From NCBI RefSeq assembly GCF_001468465.1, contig NZ_LNSA01000031.1, forward strand, positions 1-48,953: DNA of 48,953 bases, in the 5' to 3' direction. The number at the start of each line of letters is the position of its first letter. Within the stretch, counting starts at the first letter, position 1. The stretch is from Sphingopyxis sp. H115 (GTDB lineage Bacteria > Pseudomonadota > Alphaproteobacteria > Sphingomonadales > Sphingomonadaceae). The notes under the pieces were generated by a model, which saw only the letters and a list, made by a program, of their open reading frames with translations, was not told the origin of the DNA and searched no databases. Positions 17,043-24,908 of this stretch are shown here, in pieces. A program made the position numbers and the translations under genes.

Positions 17043-17068
17043 TGAACCCCGGCGAACGCCGGGGTTCA
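17043..17068. repeat. REP unit (family B, short copy) between convergent genes
   Basis: TGAACCCCGGCG (17043-17054) and CGCCGGGGTTCA (17057-17068) form a perfect 12-bp stem over a two-base turn. The sequence matches the arms of the longer element at 41530-41613. It lies between the convergent MipA/OmpV and LysR genes and may also stop transcription, though no T-run follows. Confidence 0.8.
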
Positions 17069-17110
17069 CGAGGGGCCGCTCCCTACTCCATAGCGCCTTT
17101 CTCACACCGC

Positions 17111-18001
17111 TCAAACCAGCCCCGCCATCCGCATCCGGCCCTTCATCGCGGCGATGAACAGGCGCACCGCCGGCAATGCCGCGCGCGAAGGTTCGAAGAG
17201 CAGATTGACCGGCAACTGAGGCGGCTGGTCGTCCGGCAGCAACGAAATCAAGCGACCGGCATCGACCGCAGCGCTCAGCTGATAGCTCAGTAGGTTGGCA
17301 ATCCCGAGCCCTGCCTCGGCCGCCGCCAGGATGCCGTCGACCGTGTTGAGCACCAGCCGGGGGCGCGATTCGACGCGCCAGCGGCCGCTTGCGAATTGCC
17401 ATTCGCCCGCCGCGCGCGGCCCCATAGCCGCGATCAGATCATGCTCCGAAAGATCGGCGACCGACGTCGGCGCGCCGCGCCGCGCCAGATAGGCCGGGCT
17501 CGCGACGAGCATCTGGCGCACCCAACCGATTCGCACCGCCTTCAGGCTTGTTGCGGCGAGCGGCCCGATCCGTACCGCGACGTCGATCCCTTCTTCGACG
17601 ATGCGGACATTGCGGTCGATCAGCATCATCCGCACCATCAGCTCGCCATGCTGCGCGATCAGGTCGCCAACCACGGGCAGGACGTGCAACCGTCCGAACA
17701 TGACGGGCGCGGTCAGGTGCAATTGCCCGCGCGGCTCGGCCACCGCGCCGCGCAATTCGCGCTCGGCCCCCGCCAGGTCCGCCAGGATACGCCGCGCCCG
17801 GTCGAGGAACGCCGCGCCCGCGTCGGTCAGCGCGACCGCGCGCGTCGAGCGATGAAAAAGCGTGGTGCCGAGCCGCGCTTCGAGTGCTGCGATCCCGCGC
17901 GTCACTGCGGGCGGCGAACTGCCGAGCTTACGCGCCGCCGCGGCAAAACCGCCTTCGTTCGCAACCGCGACGAACATTTCGAGCGTGAGCAATCGGTCCA
18001 T
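17111..18001 (-). CDS. LysR-family transcriptional regulator
   Basis: A 296-residue regulator. The N-terminal winged helix-turn-helix (MDRLLTLEMFVAVANEGGFA, then AARKLGSSPPAVTRGIAALE) is intact, followed by the two-lobed effector-binding domain from about residue 90. It belongs to the short CrgA/DsdC-type group with unusual ligand diversity, so the inducer cannot be predicted. It is divergent from the PNPOx-GST-tautomerase-permease set, and the gap holds a dyad with a T-N11-A core, so that set is its likely target; LysR proteins usually also repress themselves. Confidence 0.93.
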   Translation of the reverse strand: MDRLLTLEMFVAVANEGGFAAAARKLGSSPPAVTRGIAALEARLGTTLFHRSTRAVALTDAGAAFLDRARRILADLAGAERELRGAVAEPRGQLHLTAPVMFGRLHVLPVVGDLIAQHGELMVRMMLIDRNVRIVEEGIDVAVRIGPLAATSLKAVRIGWVRQMLVASPAYLARRGAPTSVADLSEHDLIAAMGPRAAGEWQFASGRWRVESRPRLVLNTVDGILAAAEAGLGIANLLSYQLSAAVDAGRLISLLPDDQPPQLPVNLLFEPSRAALPAVRLFIAAMKGRMRMAGLV

Positions 18002-18005
18002 GATT

Positions 18006-18022
18006 ATTCCATTTTTCGGAAT
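18006..18022. promoter_or_regulatory. Candidate LysR box
   Basis: ATTCC (18006-18010), seven bases, then GGAAT (18018-18022) form a perfect dyad containing T-N11-A (T 18008, A 18020). It starts five bases before the lysR start codon in the 143-base divergent gap, where the regulator would be expected to bind and repress its own gene. Confidence 0.5.
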
Positions 18023-18144
18023 TAACTTGTTCGATGTTCCGCCATTATCACCCTCTGTGCAACATACTATCCACCGGGGGCGAACGAAGGCCGCGCCCCT
18101 CTCCCAAGGCTTTCGTTCGCTCCCTGAAGGAAAGGTCCGGCACC

Positions 18145-18771
18145 ATGGCCCAGAATTACCGGCACACGCTGTTCGACGATGCGGTGAAGGCCGAGCAGGA
18201 GCGCCACGGCTCGCGCGCCGCCTATCTCAAGATGGACGCGAACGCCGACGGGACCCCCGATTTACTGACACAAAAGGAAATCGCCTTCATCGAGGCGCGC
18301 GACAGCTTCTATATGGCGAGCGTCAATGCCGAAGGCTGGCCCTACATGCAGCATCGCGGCGGCCCCGCGGGGTTCCTGCGCCATATTAGGGGCAATCGCA
18401 TCGGTTTCGCCGACTTTCGCGGCAACAAGCAATATATCAGCACCGCCAACGTCAACGGCAACGACCGCGTCTCGCTGTTTCTGATGGATTATCCGAACAA
18501 GGATCGGCTGAAGCTCGTCGGCCATGCGGCGACCATCGAGCTCGCCGACGATCCCGCCGCGGTTACCGCGCTGATGCCCGAAGGCTATCGCGCGACCCCC
18601 GAGCGCGCCTTTCTCATCGACGTGATCGGCTGGGAATGGAATTGCTCGCAGCACATCACCCCGCGCTTCACCGAGGCCGAAATTTCCGCCGCGATCAGTC
18701 CGATGGCGGCCGAACTCAACCAACTGCGCGCCGAGCTGGCTGCCTTGCGCGCCAACCCCGAGGGAGATTGA
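18145..18771 (+). CDS. Pyridoxamine 5'-phosphate oxidase-like flavoprotein
   Basis: A 208-residue split-barrel protein of the PNPOx-like family, expected to bind FMN or a related flavin. The barrel runs from about residue 45: DSFYMASVNAEGWPYMQHRG, then RIGFADFRGNKQYISTANV and VSLFLMDYPNKDRLKLVG, features of the general stress and FMN-binding subgroup, not true PdxH. A Leu/Ala-rich C-terminal helix (residues about 185-203) is likely a dimer tail. Start ATG 18145 is preceded by GAAGGAAAGG. It is the first of four closely spaced genes with a GST, a tautomerase and a permease, suggesting a redox or detoxification role. Confidence 0.88.
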   Translation: MAQNYRHTLFDDAVKAEQERHGSRAAYLKMDANADGTPDLLTQKEIAFIEARDSFYMASVNAEGWPYMQHRGGPAGFLRHIRGNRIGFADFRGNKQYISTANVNGNDRVSLFLMDYPNKDRLKLVGHAATIELADDPAAVTALMPEGYRATPERAFLIDVIGWEWNCSQHITPRFTEAEISAAISPMAAELNQLRAELAALRANPEGD

Positions 18772-18773
18772 AG

Positions 18774-19379
18774 ATGATTCGCCTCCACGCATCCGAAATG
18801 TCGGGCAATGCGCACAAGGTCCGGATGGCGCTCGCCTTCCTGGGCCTTGAATGGGACGAGCAGGCGACCGACGCCGCCGCGCGCCGGACCGACGCCTTCC
18901 TCGCGCTCAATCCAATGGCGCAGATTCCCGTCTATATCGAAGGCGATTTCATCCTGCGCGACAGCCAGGCGATCCTCGCCTATCTCGCCGCGCGGCACCG
19001 GCCCGGCGACTGGGACGGGCATACGCCCGAAGAGCGCGGCGCGATCATGGTCTGGCTGTCGCACGCGGCGAACGAGATTTTCAATGGTCCCGCGCTGCTC
19101 CGCGCCAAACGGCTTTTCGGCTGGTCGGTCGATACCGAGCGCGCGGCCGCGGTCACCGCGCGCATCCTGCCGGTGGTCGAGGCGCATCTGACGGGTAGCG
19201 ACTGGCTCGTCGGCGGGCGGCCGACCATCGCCGATTTTGCCGCAAGTCCCTATCTCGCGCTCGCGCCAGACGGGGGGATCGATCTCGCGCAATGGCCCGC
19301 GATCCGCGACTGGACCGGCCGGATCGCAGCGCTCCCCGATTTCCCTGCGATGCCGGGCTGGCCGGCCGAAGGAGCTTGA
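18774..19379 (+). CDS. Glutathione S-transferase family protein
   Basis: A 202-residue cytosolic GST. The N-terminal thioredoxin-like domain has HASEMSGNAHKVRMALAFLG and the cis-Pro region NPMAQIPVY followed by LRDSQAILAYL with the glutathione-binding Asp-Ser. The all-helical C-terminal domain ends in DWLVGGRPTIADFAASPYL, the N-capping box and hydrophobic staple of GSTs. Ser in the first helix region (SEMSGN) may act as catalytic residue. Its start lies two bases after the PNPOx-like gene and two bases before the tautomerase gene, so they must be one operon. Confidence 0.92.
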   Translation: MIRLHASEMSGNAHKVRMALAFLGLEWDEQATDAAARRTDAFLALNPMAQIPVYIEGDFILRDSQAILAYLAARHRPGDWDGHTPEERGAIMVWLSHAANEIFNGPALLRAKRLFGWSVDTERAAAVTARILPVVEAHLTGSDWLVGGRPTIADFAASPYLALAPDGGIDLAQWPAIRDWTGRIAALPDFPAMPGWPAEGA

Positions 19380-19381
19380 CG

Positions 19382-19609
19382 ATGCCCTATGTCAATATCC
19401 GCATCACGCGCGAGGGCGCGACGCCCGCGCAAAAGGCCGAGCTGATCGCGGGTGTCACCGACCTGCTCGAGCGCGTGTTGGCCAAGAATCCGGCGACCAC
19501 CGTCGTCACGATCGACGAGGTCGATTTCGAAAATTGGGGGATCGGCGGGCTGCCCGTTCTCGACTATCGCGCGTTGCAGGCCTCTCAATCGAAAGCGCAA
19601 AAGCCATGA
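19382..19609 (+). CDS. 4-oxalocrotonate tautomerase-like protein
   Basis: A 75-residue enzyme of the tautomerase superfamily. After Met removal the N-terminus is Pro (MPYVNIRITREGATPAQKAEL), the catalytic base of the family, and the helix ELIAGVTDLLERVLAKNP fits the beta-alpha-beta subunit. Such proteins interconvert keto and enol forms, or in some cases dehalogenate. The substrate is unknown. The stop overlaps the permease start by four bases. Confidence 0.92.
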   Translation: MPYVNIRITREGATPAQKAELIAGVTDLLERVLAKNPATTVVTIDEVDFENWGIGGLPVLDYRALQASQSKAQKP

Positions 19610-20061
19610 CTGCGAACAACGCCGCCCCCGCCTTCGCCACGATCATGTTCCTGACCGGGGTCGGCATCCCGATCCTCGCCGCCCTGAACGGCGGGCTCGG
19701 CGCGCGGCTCGGCGCGCCGATGGCCGCCTCGATGATCCTCTTCGGCCTTGCCTTCCTGATCGCGGCGACCGGCGCCCTGCTCACCGGATCGGTCGGCCAG
19801 GTCCGCTTCTCCCCCGACATCCCCGCCCATTTCTATTTCGGCGGGCTATTCGTCGCCTTCTATGTGATCGCGGTGACCTTCATCGCGCCCAAATTCGGCG
19901 TCGGCAACGCGATCTTTTTCGTCCTCGTCGGCCAGCTCGTCAGCGCGGCGACGATCGACCATTTCGGCCTGTTCGGCGCGCTGCGCTCGGCGATCGACCT
20001 GAAACGCGTCGCGGGGATCGCGCTGATGATCGCGGGCGTGTATCTCGCACGTCGTAGCTGA
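19606..20061 (+). CDS. DMT-superfamily membrane protein (DUF606/EdmC-like)
   Basis: A 151-residue inner-membrane protein with five hydrophobic helices, of the short drug/metabolite transporter type (DUF606). The segment ILAALNGGLGARLGAPMAAS near residues 20-40 and VLVGQLVSAATIDHFG near 107 are family hallmarks. These half-size proteins probably work as dimers. Substrate is unknown. Position as the last gene of the LysR-linked set, coupled by ATGA to the tautomerase, suggests it exports or imports the compound handled by the enzymes upstream. Confidence 0.9.
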   Translation: MTANNAAPAFATIMFLTGVGIPILAALNGGLGARLGAPMAASMILFGLAFLIAATGALLTGSVGQVRFSPDIPAHFYFGGLFVAFYVIAVTFIAPKFGVGNAIFFVLVGQLVSAATIDHFGLFGALRSAIDLKRVAGIALMIAGVYLARRS

Positions 20062-20064
20062 CCG

Positions 20065-20469
20065 CTACATGTGCGACGTCACCGCCGGCGGGTTCCACCA
20101 ATTATTCCCCGCTCCGTCCATATGCGTCACCGGAAGCGCCGCCATCTCCGCAGGAGTCAGGTCGTCGAGGCACGCGATCGACACCGAATAATAGGCGCCG
20201 CCGATCTCCTCGACATAGCCGTGGCCGAAGGGGGAGACGCCGCACGTCTTGCAGAAGATGTGATGCGCGCTGTTAGACCCGAACTGATAATCGCCATAGG
20301 CGGCTGGATCGGTCAGAAGGCGAAACGCCTCGGGCTTGATCTGAGCGCTCCAGTTCCTTTTCTTAGTGCAGATCGAGCAGTTGCACTTGCCCGTCCCCGC
20401 TTCGAGATCGAGGTCGGCTTCGAACTTGACCGCGCCGCAGTGGCACGAACCATGATGGGTCTTGAGCAT
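20065..20469 (-). CDS. GFA/CENP-V-family zinc protein
   Basis: A 134-residue protein of the glutathione-dependent formaldehyde-activating (GFA) family. Zinc ligands are visible as SCHCGAVKF near residue 8, CNCSICTKK near 29 and CKTCGVSPFG near 73. Members range from formaldehyde-glutathione adduct catalysis to unknown roles, so no firm reaction is given. The start ATG 20469 has a GGAGGATTTGCG site. It ends only three bases from the stop of the convergent permease gene. Confidence 0.93.
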   Translation of the reverse strand: MLKTHHGSCHCGAVKFEADLDLEAGTGKCNCSICTKKRNWSAQIKPEAFRLLTDPAAYGDYQFGSNSAHHIFCKTCGVSPFGHGYVEEIGGAYYSVSIACLDDLTPAEMAALPVTHMDGAGNNWWNPPAVTSHM

Positions 20470-20548
20470 CGCAAATCCTCCGGTTGCTGGCGCCGTCCTT
20501 GGCGCCCTTCACCCGAAGCGATGTAGCCTTCGCCCCTGACACATCATG

Positions 20549-21244
20549 TCAGGAGGCGTCGTCCCATCCGTTCCGCCGCCACCAGTCGGCCATCAGCACC
20601 GCGCGCCGCCGCCCGAACCCCGCGTCGCCGATTCGCGCCGCGGCGATGCGGTCGATGCGAAAGCTGCGGAAATCCTGCCGCAGCAGGCACCAGGCCGCGA
20701 TGATCTGCTTGTCCTCGAAATAAGCGAGCGCAGCGGGCCAGATCGACCGCTCGGTCGCCGTACCCTTCTCGTCGGCATAGTCGATGTGCAGCACCTTCTC
20801 GGCGCGCATCGCCTCGCGCACCGTCGCGAGCAGGGGCGCGTCGGTTTCGCGCCAGCGGCTGTTCACCGGCCACAGCCCCGCCTCGTCGATCCGCCGCTTG
20901 AGTTCGTCGGGGCTCGCTGCGGCGATCTTGGCAAGCGCCTGCCCGGCCGCGCGCGACAGCGACCCGTCCTGCCGCCCCTCGACCCAGCGCGCGCCCAGCA
21001 CCAACGCCTCCAGTTCCTCAGGCGTGAACATCAGCGGTGGCAGGAAGAAGCCGGGGCGCAGCACATAGCCGACCCCTGCCTCGCCCTCGACCGGCGCGCC
21101 CAAGGCGATCAGCGTCTGGATGTCGCGATAGAGCGTGCGTACCGACACGCCCTGTTCCTCCGCAAGCGCGTCGGCGGTCACCGGCCGGCGGTGGCGGCGC
21201 AGCGTGTCGATGATCGCGAAAAGCCGCGCCGTCTTGTCCGCCAT
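20549..21244 (-). CDS. YafY-type HTH/WYL transcriptional regulator
   Basis: A 231-residue regulator with an N-terminal winged helix (ARLFAIIDTLRRHRRPVTAD then LAEEQGVSVRTLYRDIQTL, typical of HTH_11) and a C-terminal WYL domain starting near residue 140 (DAPLLATVREAMRAEKVLHI, with W-L-A-Y in LARYFEDK-like form as ALAYFEDKQIIAAW). WYL domains sense ligands, often nucleic-acid or second-messenger-like molecules. The target is unknown; it may control the GFA gene downstream (79 bases) or the DUF6265 gene 16 bases upstream, with which it seems co-transcribed. Confidence 0.9.
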   Translation of the reverse strand: MADKTARLFAIIDTLRRHRRPVTADALAEEQGVSVRTLYRDIQTLIALGAPVEGEAGVGYVLRPGFFLPPLMFTPEELEALVLGARWVEGRQDGSLSRAAGQALAKIAAASPDELKRRIDEAGLWPVNSRWRETDAPLLATVREAMRAEKVLHIDYADEKGTATERSIWPAALAYFEDKQIIAAWCLLRQDFRSFRIDRIAAARIGDAGFGRRRAVLMADWWRRNGWDDAS

Positions 21245-21260
21245 GATGCCCTGTCCCCGC

Positions 21261-21713
21261 TCAGCGCCGCAAATAGGTCCAACGGCGCGGCTTCGACCCG
21301 TCGATCGCCGAGATCGTCGCGGTCAGTGTGTCGCCGTCGCGAACATAGGCGATGCGCTGCGGATAATCATGCGTCGGATTTTCGAAGGTCGCGCGCGTTC
21401 CTCCCTGCGCATTGGCCTGCCGCACCAGCCGGAACGCCACCGGCGCGCCGCCTTGCGGCATCGCGATATAGGAAATCGTGCCATCCTCGCCCGCCACGAT
21501 GCGGATGAACTCATATTCGCGCAATTCCTCACCGCGCCCCGAGCGGCTGTGCCCCAACATCACGCCGCCGCGCGGGGCCGTCCAGCTTTCCTCGGTCCAG
21601 CGCCCGTCGGCCTCGCTTACCCAGTCGCCGGTGAGCCAGCCTAGGTCGGCGACGCGCGTCGCCGGACTCGCCGTCACCAGCACCATCGCCAAAACCGCCG
21701 CGATCGCCTGCAT
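21261..21713 (-). CDS. Exported DUF6265 protein
   Basis: A 150-residue protein with a signal peptide (about residues 1-18), then the conserved LGWLTGDWVSEADGRWTEESW and GVMLGHSRSG, followed by EEL-REYEFIRIV and TFENPTHDYPQRIAYVRDGD, the pattern of the DUF6265 beta-barrel family. The closing DGSKPRRWTYLRR is typical. Function unknown; the fold suggests a lipocalin-like ligand-binding barrel in the periplasm. A GGGAGAAG site precedes ATG 21713. Genes at 21261 and 21840 are divergent over 126 bases. Confidence 0.85.
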   Translation of the reverse strand: MQAIAAVLAMVLVTASPATRVADLGWLTGDWVSEADGRWTEESWTAPRGGVMLGHSRSGRGEELREYEFIRIVAGEDGTISYIAMPQGGAPVAFRLVRQANAQGGTRATFENPTHDYPQRIAYVRDGDTLTATISAIDGSKPRRWTYLRR

Positions 21714-21839
21714 GAACTTCTCCCTGACGACGCTCTATCACCCGTGGCCGCGCGCCGCCAACCTCTCCGCCGCATCCGCCTCGACACATCGCCGTGCCCC
21801 CGATAGGCTGGCGGCGTTGACCGGAACGGGAGCGTGACG

Positions 21840-22379
21840 ATGCAGAAATGGGTCTGGCCGATAACCGCCGCAACGCTGGCGCTGTCCGGGTGCGGCAAGG
21901 CCGAGGCCCCCGCTGAGTCCGAAAAATCGGTGCGCGAGGACGGTCCGGCGGCCCAGATCAGCTCCGTCGCCGCCGCCGACCTGCCGCCGGGCGTGCAGGA
22001 TGCCGTACGCACGCGTATCCCCGGCATGACGATCGCCGAGGCCGAGCGCAAGGAACGCGGCGGCAATATCTTCTACGATGTCGAGGGGACGCGTCCTGAC
22101 GGCAGCGAAGTTGAACTCGACCTGATCGAAGAGGCTGGCGCCTGGCGCGTCGTCGAGATGCAGCGCGACATTGCCTGGGCCGATGCCCCGGCCCCGGTGC
22201 GCGTCGCGGCGGGCACCGCCACCGACGCCTTCACTCCGGCGCGGGTCATCGAGAGCACGCAGGAGGACGGCACCATCGTCTATGAACTCTTTGCTCCCGG
22301 CAAGGCCGACGAGCCCGCCGCCGAGGTGAACTGGAAGGACGGCAAGGCGATGCTGCGCACCGAGCGCAACGAATATTGA
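21840..22379 (+). CDS. Lipoprotein of unknown function (179 aa)
   Basis: Unrecognised. The signal peptide ends in a lipobox (LALSGC, Cys about 17), followed by an Ala/Glu-rich linker and then acidic globular segments such as VQDAVRTRIPGMTIAEAERK and VEGTRPDGSEVELDLIEEAG and a second repeat-like half (VIESTQEDGTIVYELFAPGK). Both halves read like PepSY-type beta-alpha units, so a PepSY-like fold is possible but not certain. Start ATG 21840 has GGAACGGGAG upstream; GTG 21834 is an alternative. The stop overlaps the arr start, so the two are translated together. Confidence 0.75.
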   Translation: MQKWVWPITAATLALSGCGKAEAPAESEKSVREDGPAAQISSVAAADLPPGVQDAVRTRIPGMTIAEAERKERGGNIFYDVEGTRPDGSEVELDLIEEAGAWRVVEMQRDIAWADAPAPVRVAAGTATDAFTPARVIESTQEDGTIVYELFAPGKADEPAAEVNWKDGKAMLRTERNEY

Positions 22380-22816
22380 TGGTCGATACGCCCCCCGCCG
22401 CCGGCCCGACCGGCCCCGATGCCGGCGCAACCTTCTACCACGGCACGCGCGCCGACCTTGGCGTCGGCGACCTCCTCGCCGCAGGCCGGAACAGCAATTA
22501 TTCGGCCGACAAGCCGCTCTCGTGGATCTATTTCTCCGCCGCGCTCGAATCGGCGATCTGGGGCTGCGAACTGGCCGCCGGGGACGGGCGCGAGCGCATC
22601 TATATCGTCGAACCGACCGGCGACTGGTTCGACGACCCCAACCTCACCGATCAGAAATTCCGCGGCAACCCGACCCGCAGTTACCGCAGCCGCGCACCCT
22701 TGCGCATCGTCGGCGAGGTCGAAAGCTGGCCCCCGCACGCGCCCGAGGTGCTGCAGGCGATGAAGGACGGACTCGCGAAGCTGAAGGCCGAAGGGAAGGA
22801 CGTCATCATCGACTGA
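22379..22816 (+). CDS. arr: NAD(+)-rifampin ADP-ribosyltransferase (Arr family)
   Basis: A 145-residue protein matching the Arr family, which transfers ADP-ribose from NAD+ to the C23 hydroxyl of rifamycins and inactivates them. Conserved elements: FYHGTRADLGVGDLL (His21), RNSNYSADKPLSWIYFSAAL (Tyr51), then IYIVEPTGDWFDDPNLTDQK with the Asp cluster at 82-86, and a C-terminal NPTRSYRSRAPLRIVGEV. The length and motif order match known Arr proteins. It starts on the last base of the upstream lipoprotein's stop (TGATG). Whether it confers resistance or acts on an unknown natural substrate cannot be told from sequence. Confidence 0.9.
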   Translation: MVDTPPAAGPTGPDAGATFYHGTRADLGVGDLLAAGRNSNYSADKPLSWIYFSAALESAIWGCELAAGDGRERIYIVEPTGDWFDDPNLTDQKFRGNPTRSYRSRAPLRIVGEVESWPPHAPEVLQAMKDGLAKLKAEGKDVIID

Positions 22817-22913
22817 CCGGTCGGAACCTCGCCCCCGCTCGCGGGTCTATTGACCAGAGGGGCAATGAGCCTGCCCGCGCTCCGGCCCGGCACGCGACCA
22901 TGGAGTGATGTCG

Positions 22914-23369
22914 ATGAACAAGCTGATGATCCTGCTCCTTGCCGCCGCAACCGCCACGGTCGGCGCCTGCGCCTCAACCGGCGGCTATGGCGGCGGTTAT
23001 GACGATGGCGGCTACGGCTATTATGACCGCAGCTATTATGACCAATATGGCCGCTATGATTACGACCGGCCCGACCCGCGCCACGGCGGCTATTATGCCG
23101 ATAATTATTATCGGAGTGACCGCCGTTACCGCGAACGCCGCTTGTCGAACAATGACCGCATCTATCGCGGGCGCGACGGCAAATATTATTGCCGCCGCAA
23201 CGACGGTTCGACGGGACTGATTGTCGGCGGCGTCGTCGGCGGTATCGCGGGCAATGTCATCGCACCGGGCGATTCGAAGACGCTCGGCACAGTGCTCGGC
23301 GCGGTCGGCGGCGCGGTCGCGGGCCGTGCGATCGAACGCAGCGGCAACGACGACGTACGCTGCCGATAA
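22914..23369 (+). CDS. Tyr/Gly-rich glycine-zipper lipoprotein
   Basis: A 151-residue exported protein. Signal peptide ends in a lipobox-like VGAC (Cys about 19). Residues about 23-75 are a low-complexity Gly/Tyr/Asp/Arg stretch with many YY and GGY pairs. A RRLSNNDRIYRGRDGKYYC segment follows, then two glycine-zipper segments from about residue 103 (IVGGVVGGIAGNVIAPG, GTVLGAVGGAVAGRAI) of the 2TM zipper type, found in outer-membrane-associated proteins such as RcnB-like or SlyB-like lipoproteins. Start ATG 22914 is eight bases from GGAG; 22908 is possible. Confidence 0.85.
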   Translation: MNKLMILLLAAATATVGACASTGGYGGGYDDGGYGYYDRSYYDQYGRYDYDRPDPRHGGYYADNYYRSDRRYRERRLSNNDRIYRGRDGKYYCRRNDGSTGLIVGGVVGGIAGNVIAPGDSKTLGTVLGAVGGAVAGRAIERSGNDDVRCR

Positions 23370-23444
23370 AAGGGGCCCGGCGCGGCGGCTGGCGAAGGTG
23401 TATCGGTGTCACTAGCGTTCGCTCGATAATATCGGGAGAGTGAA

Positions 23445-24263
23445 ATGATCGCCGCCGCCAAATTCGCCGCCGCGCTGCTGCTGGCCGTTCAGGGGGCGCC
23501 CGCCGCGACGCCCGATCCCCGCCGCCCCGCACCGACGTTCGACAGCGCGCGCCCCGCGCTACCGGCGCTCACCCGGCCGGCAGTGCTGATCGTCAGCAAG
23601 ACCAACGGCTATCGTCACGACAGCATCGCCCAGGCGGTGCCGGCGATCGCTGCGCTGGCGAAGGCGCGGGGATGGAGCAGTTTCGCTACCGAAAATGCCG
23701 CAGTGCTCAACCCCGAAAGCCTCACCAAATTCGACGTCATCGTCTTTGCCAACGCCAGCGGCGACATCTATACCAAAGAGCAGCGCGCCGCCTTTCGGGC
23801 GTTTCTGACACGCGGCGGCGGCTTTGTCGGTTTGCACAGCGCCGGCGACGGCAGTCATCCTGACTGGTTCGTGCGGCTGCGCGGCAACGGCAACTTCACC
23901 GGCCATCCCGGCGGCGCCGACCAGTTCCAGACCGGTACCCTAATCGCCGCTGATCCCAGCCACCCCGCGACGCGCCACCTTCCCGCAGCCTGGCGCTGGA
24001 CCGATGAATATTACAGCTGGGACGCCCCGCCCTCCGCCGACGCGCATATCCTTCTCCGCCTCGACGAAACGACGGTGCGGCTCGAACCGAAGTTGCAGAT
24101 GGGCGAGCATGCGCTTGTCTGGTGGCGCTGCGAGGGCCGCGCGCGCATCTTTTACTCGGCGCTCGGGCACAAGGCCGAGGCATGGAGCGACCCCATCCAT
24201 CTGCGCATGGTCGACGGCGCGATCAGCTGGGCTGCGCGCCAGGAGGGCTCAGGCTGCGATTAA
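23445..24263 (+). CDS. ThuA-domain protein
   Basis: A 272-residue exported protein with signal peptide (residues 1-21) and a ThuA-like domain (glutamine amidotransferase fold) from about residue 45: AVLIVSKTNGYRHDSI, FDVIVFANASGDIYTKEQRA, then GGGFVGLHSAGDGSHPDWF, and a C-terminal HALVWWRCEGRARIFYSALGH. ThuA proteins act in disaccharide metabolism and related roles, and exported versions are common in Bacteroidetes and sphingomonads. A canonical catalytic Cys is not obvious; HSAGD occupies the elbow, so sugar binding is as likely as hydrolysis. Preceded by GGGAGAGTGAA. Confidence 0.87.
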   Translation: MIAAAKFAAALLLAVQGAPAATPDPRRPAPTFDSARPALPALTRPAVLIVSKTNGYRHDSIAQAVPAIAALAKARGWSSFATENAAVLNPESLTKFDVIVFANASGDIYTKEQRAAFRAFLTRGGGFVGLHSAGDGSHPDWFVRLRGNGNFTGHPGGADQFQTGTLIAADPSHPATRHLPAAWRWTDEYYSWDAPPSADAHILLRLDETTVRLEPKLQMGEHALVWWRCEGRARIFYSALGHKAEAWSDPIHLRMVDGAISWAARQEGSGCD

Positions 24264-24505
24264 TCGCCGGGCTTGACCGCTGGGCCCCAGACGGCGTCGA
24301 TCGCTTTGCCCAGCGCATCAGCGGCATAGATGCTCGCCGCCGATCCCGACCGCGCGCCATAGAGCCAAACGAGCGCGTCGACGATGGCCGCCGCGCTGTC
24401 GCGCGAAATCGCCGGTTTCCATCCCTCGCGGTCGCGATTATCGGCCTCGATCGCGTCGAGCAGCGCCGCCGCCGCGGCCGCCGACCCGGCCTCGTCGCCG
24501 CTCAT
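24260..24505 (-). CDS. Hypothetical protein (81 aa)
   Basis: Not recognised. A short Ala-rich protein, predicted helical, with MSGDEAGSAAAAAALLDAIE and a middle SAAAIVDALVWLYG segment. No signal peptide. Support for a real gene is its ATG overlapping the stop of the DUF1801 gene by four bases, normal translational coupling in this region, and its terminal location in that four-gene minus-strand set. Its last codons overlap the end of the convergent ThuA gene by four bases. Confidence 0.55.
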   Translation of the reverse strand: MSGDEAGSAAAAAALLDAIEADNRDREGWKPAISRDSAAAIVDALVWLYGARSGSAASIYAADALGKAIDAVWGPAVKPGD

Positions 24506-24900
24506 CGCTTCTTCGGACGCGCCGGCTTTTCCAGATTGGCCTCGACCGCGGCGCGCACCAGCGCCTTGAACGCCGCCTCGTCGATCGCGTCGCCCTCGAA
24601 CAGGTCGATCGCGCGGCGCACATTGCCGTCGAGGCTCGAATTAAACAGCCCGGCGGGGTCGGCGAGCGCCGCGCCCTTGGCAAAGGTCAGCTTGACCTTG
24701 TCCTTATAGGTCTCGCCCGTGCACAGGATGCCGGCATGATCCCAGACGGGCACGCCCGCCGGGTTCGACGGCTTTTGCCATTTCACCGTCTCTTCGACGT
24801 CCGGGTCGGCTGCGTGGATCAGCGCACGCAGCCTGCCCAGCATCTCACCGCGCCAGTCGCCGAGTCCCGCGATCTTCGCATCGATCAGTTCCGCCGTCAT
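24502..24900 (-). CDS. DUF1801-domain protein (132 aa)
   Basis: A YdhG/YjbR-like DUF1801 protein. Typical features: GEMLGRLRALIHAADPDVEE, TVKWQKPSNPAGVPVW, YKDKVKLTFAKGAAL and the C-terminal lysine-rich tail. Such proteins are small, cytosolic and of unknown role, sometimes linked to iron or phosphate stress. It is 8 bases after a second DUF1801 gene and is a paralogue of it; the two share the KWxxP core. Confidence 0.87.
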   Translation of the reverse strand: MTAELIDAKIAGLGDWRGEMLGRLRALIHAADPDVEETVKWQKPSNPAGVPVWDHAGILCTGETYKDKVKLTFAKGAALADPAGLFNSSLDGNVRRAIDLFEGDAIDEAAFKALVRAAVEANLEKPARPKKR

Positions 24901-24908
24901 ATCGTCCC

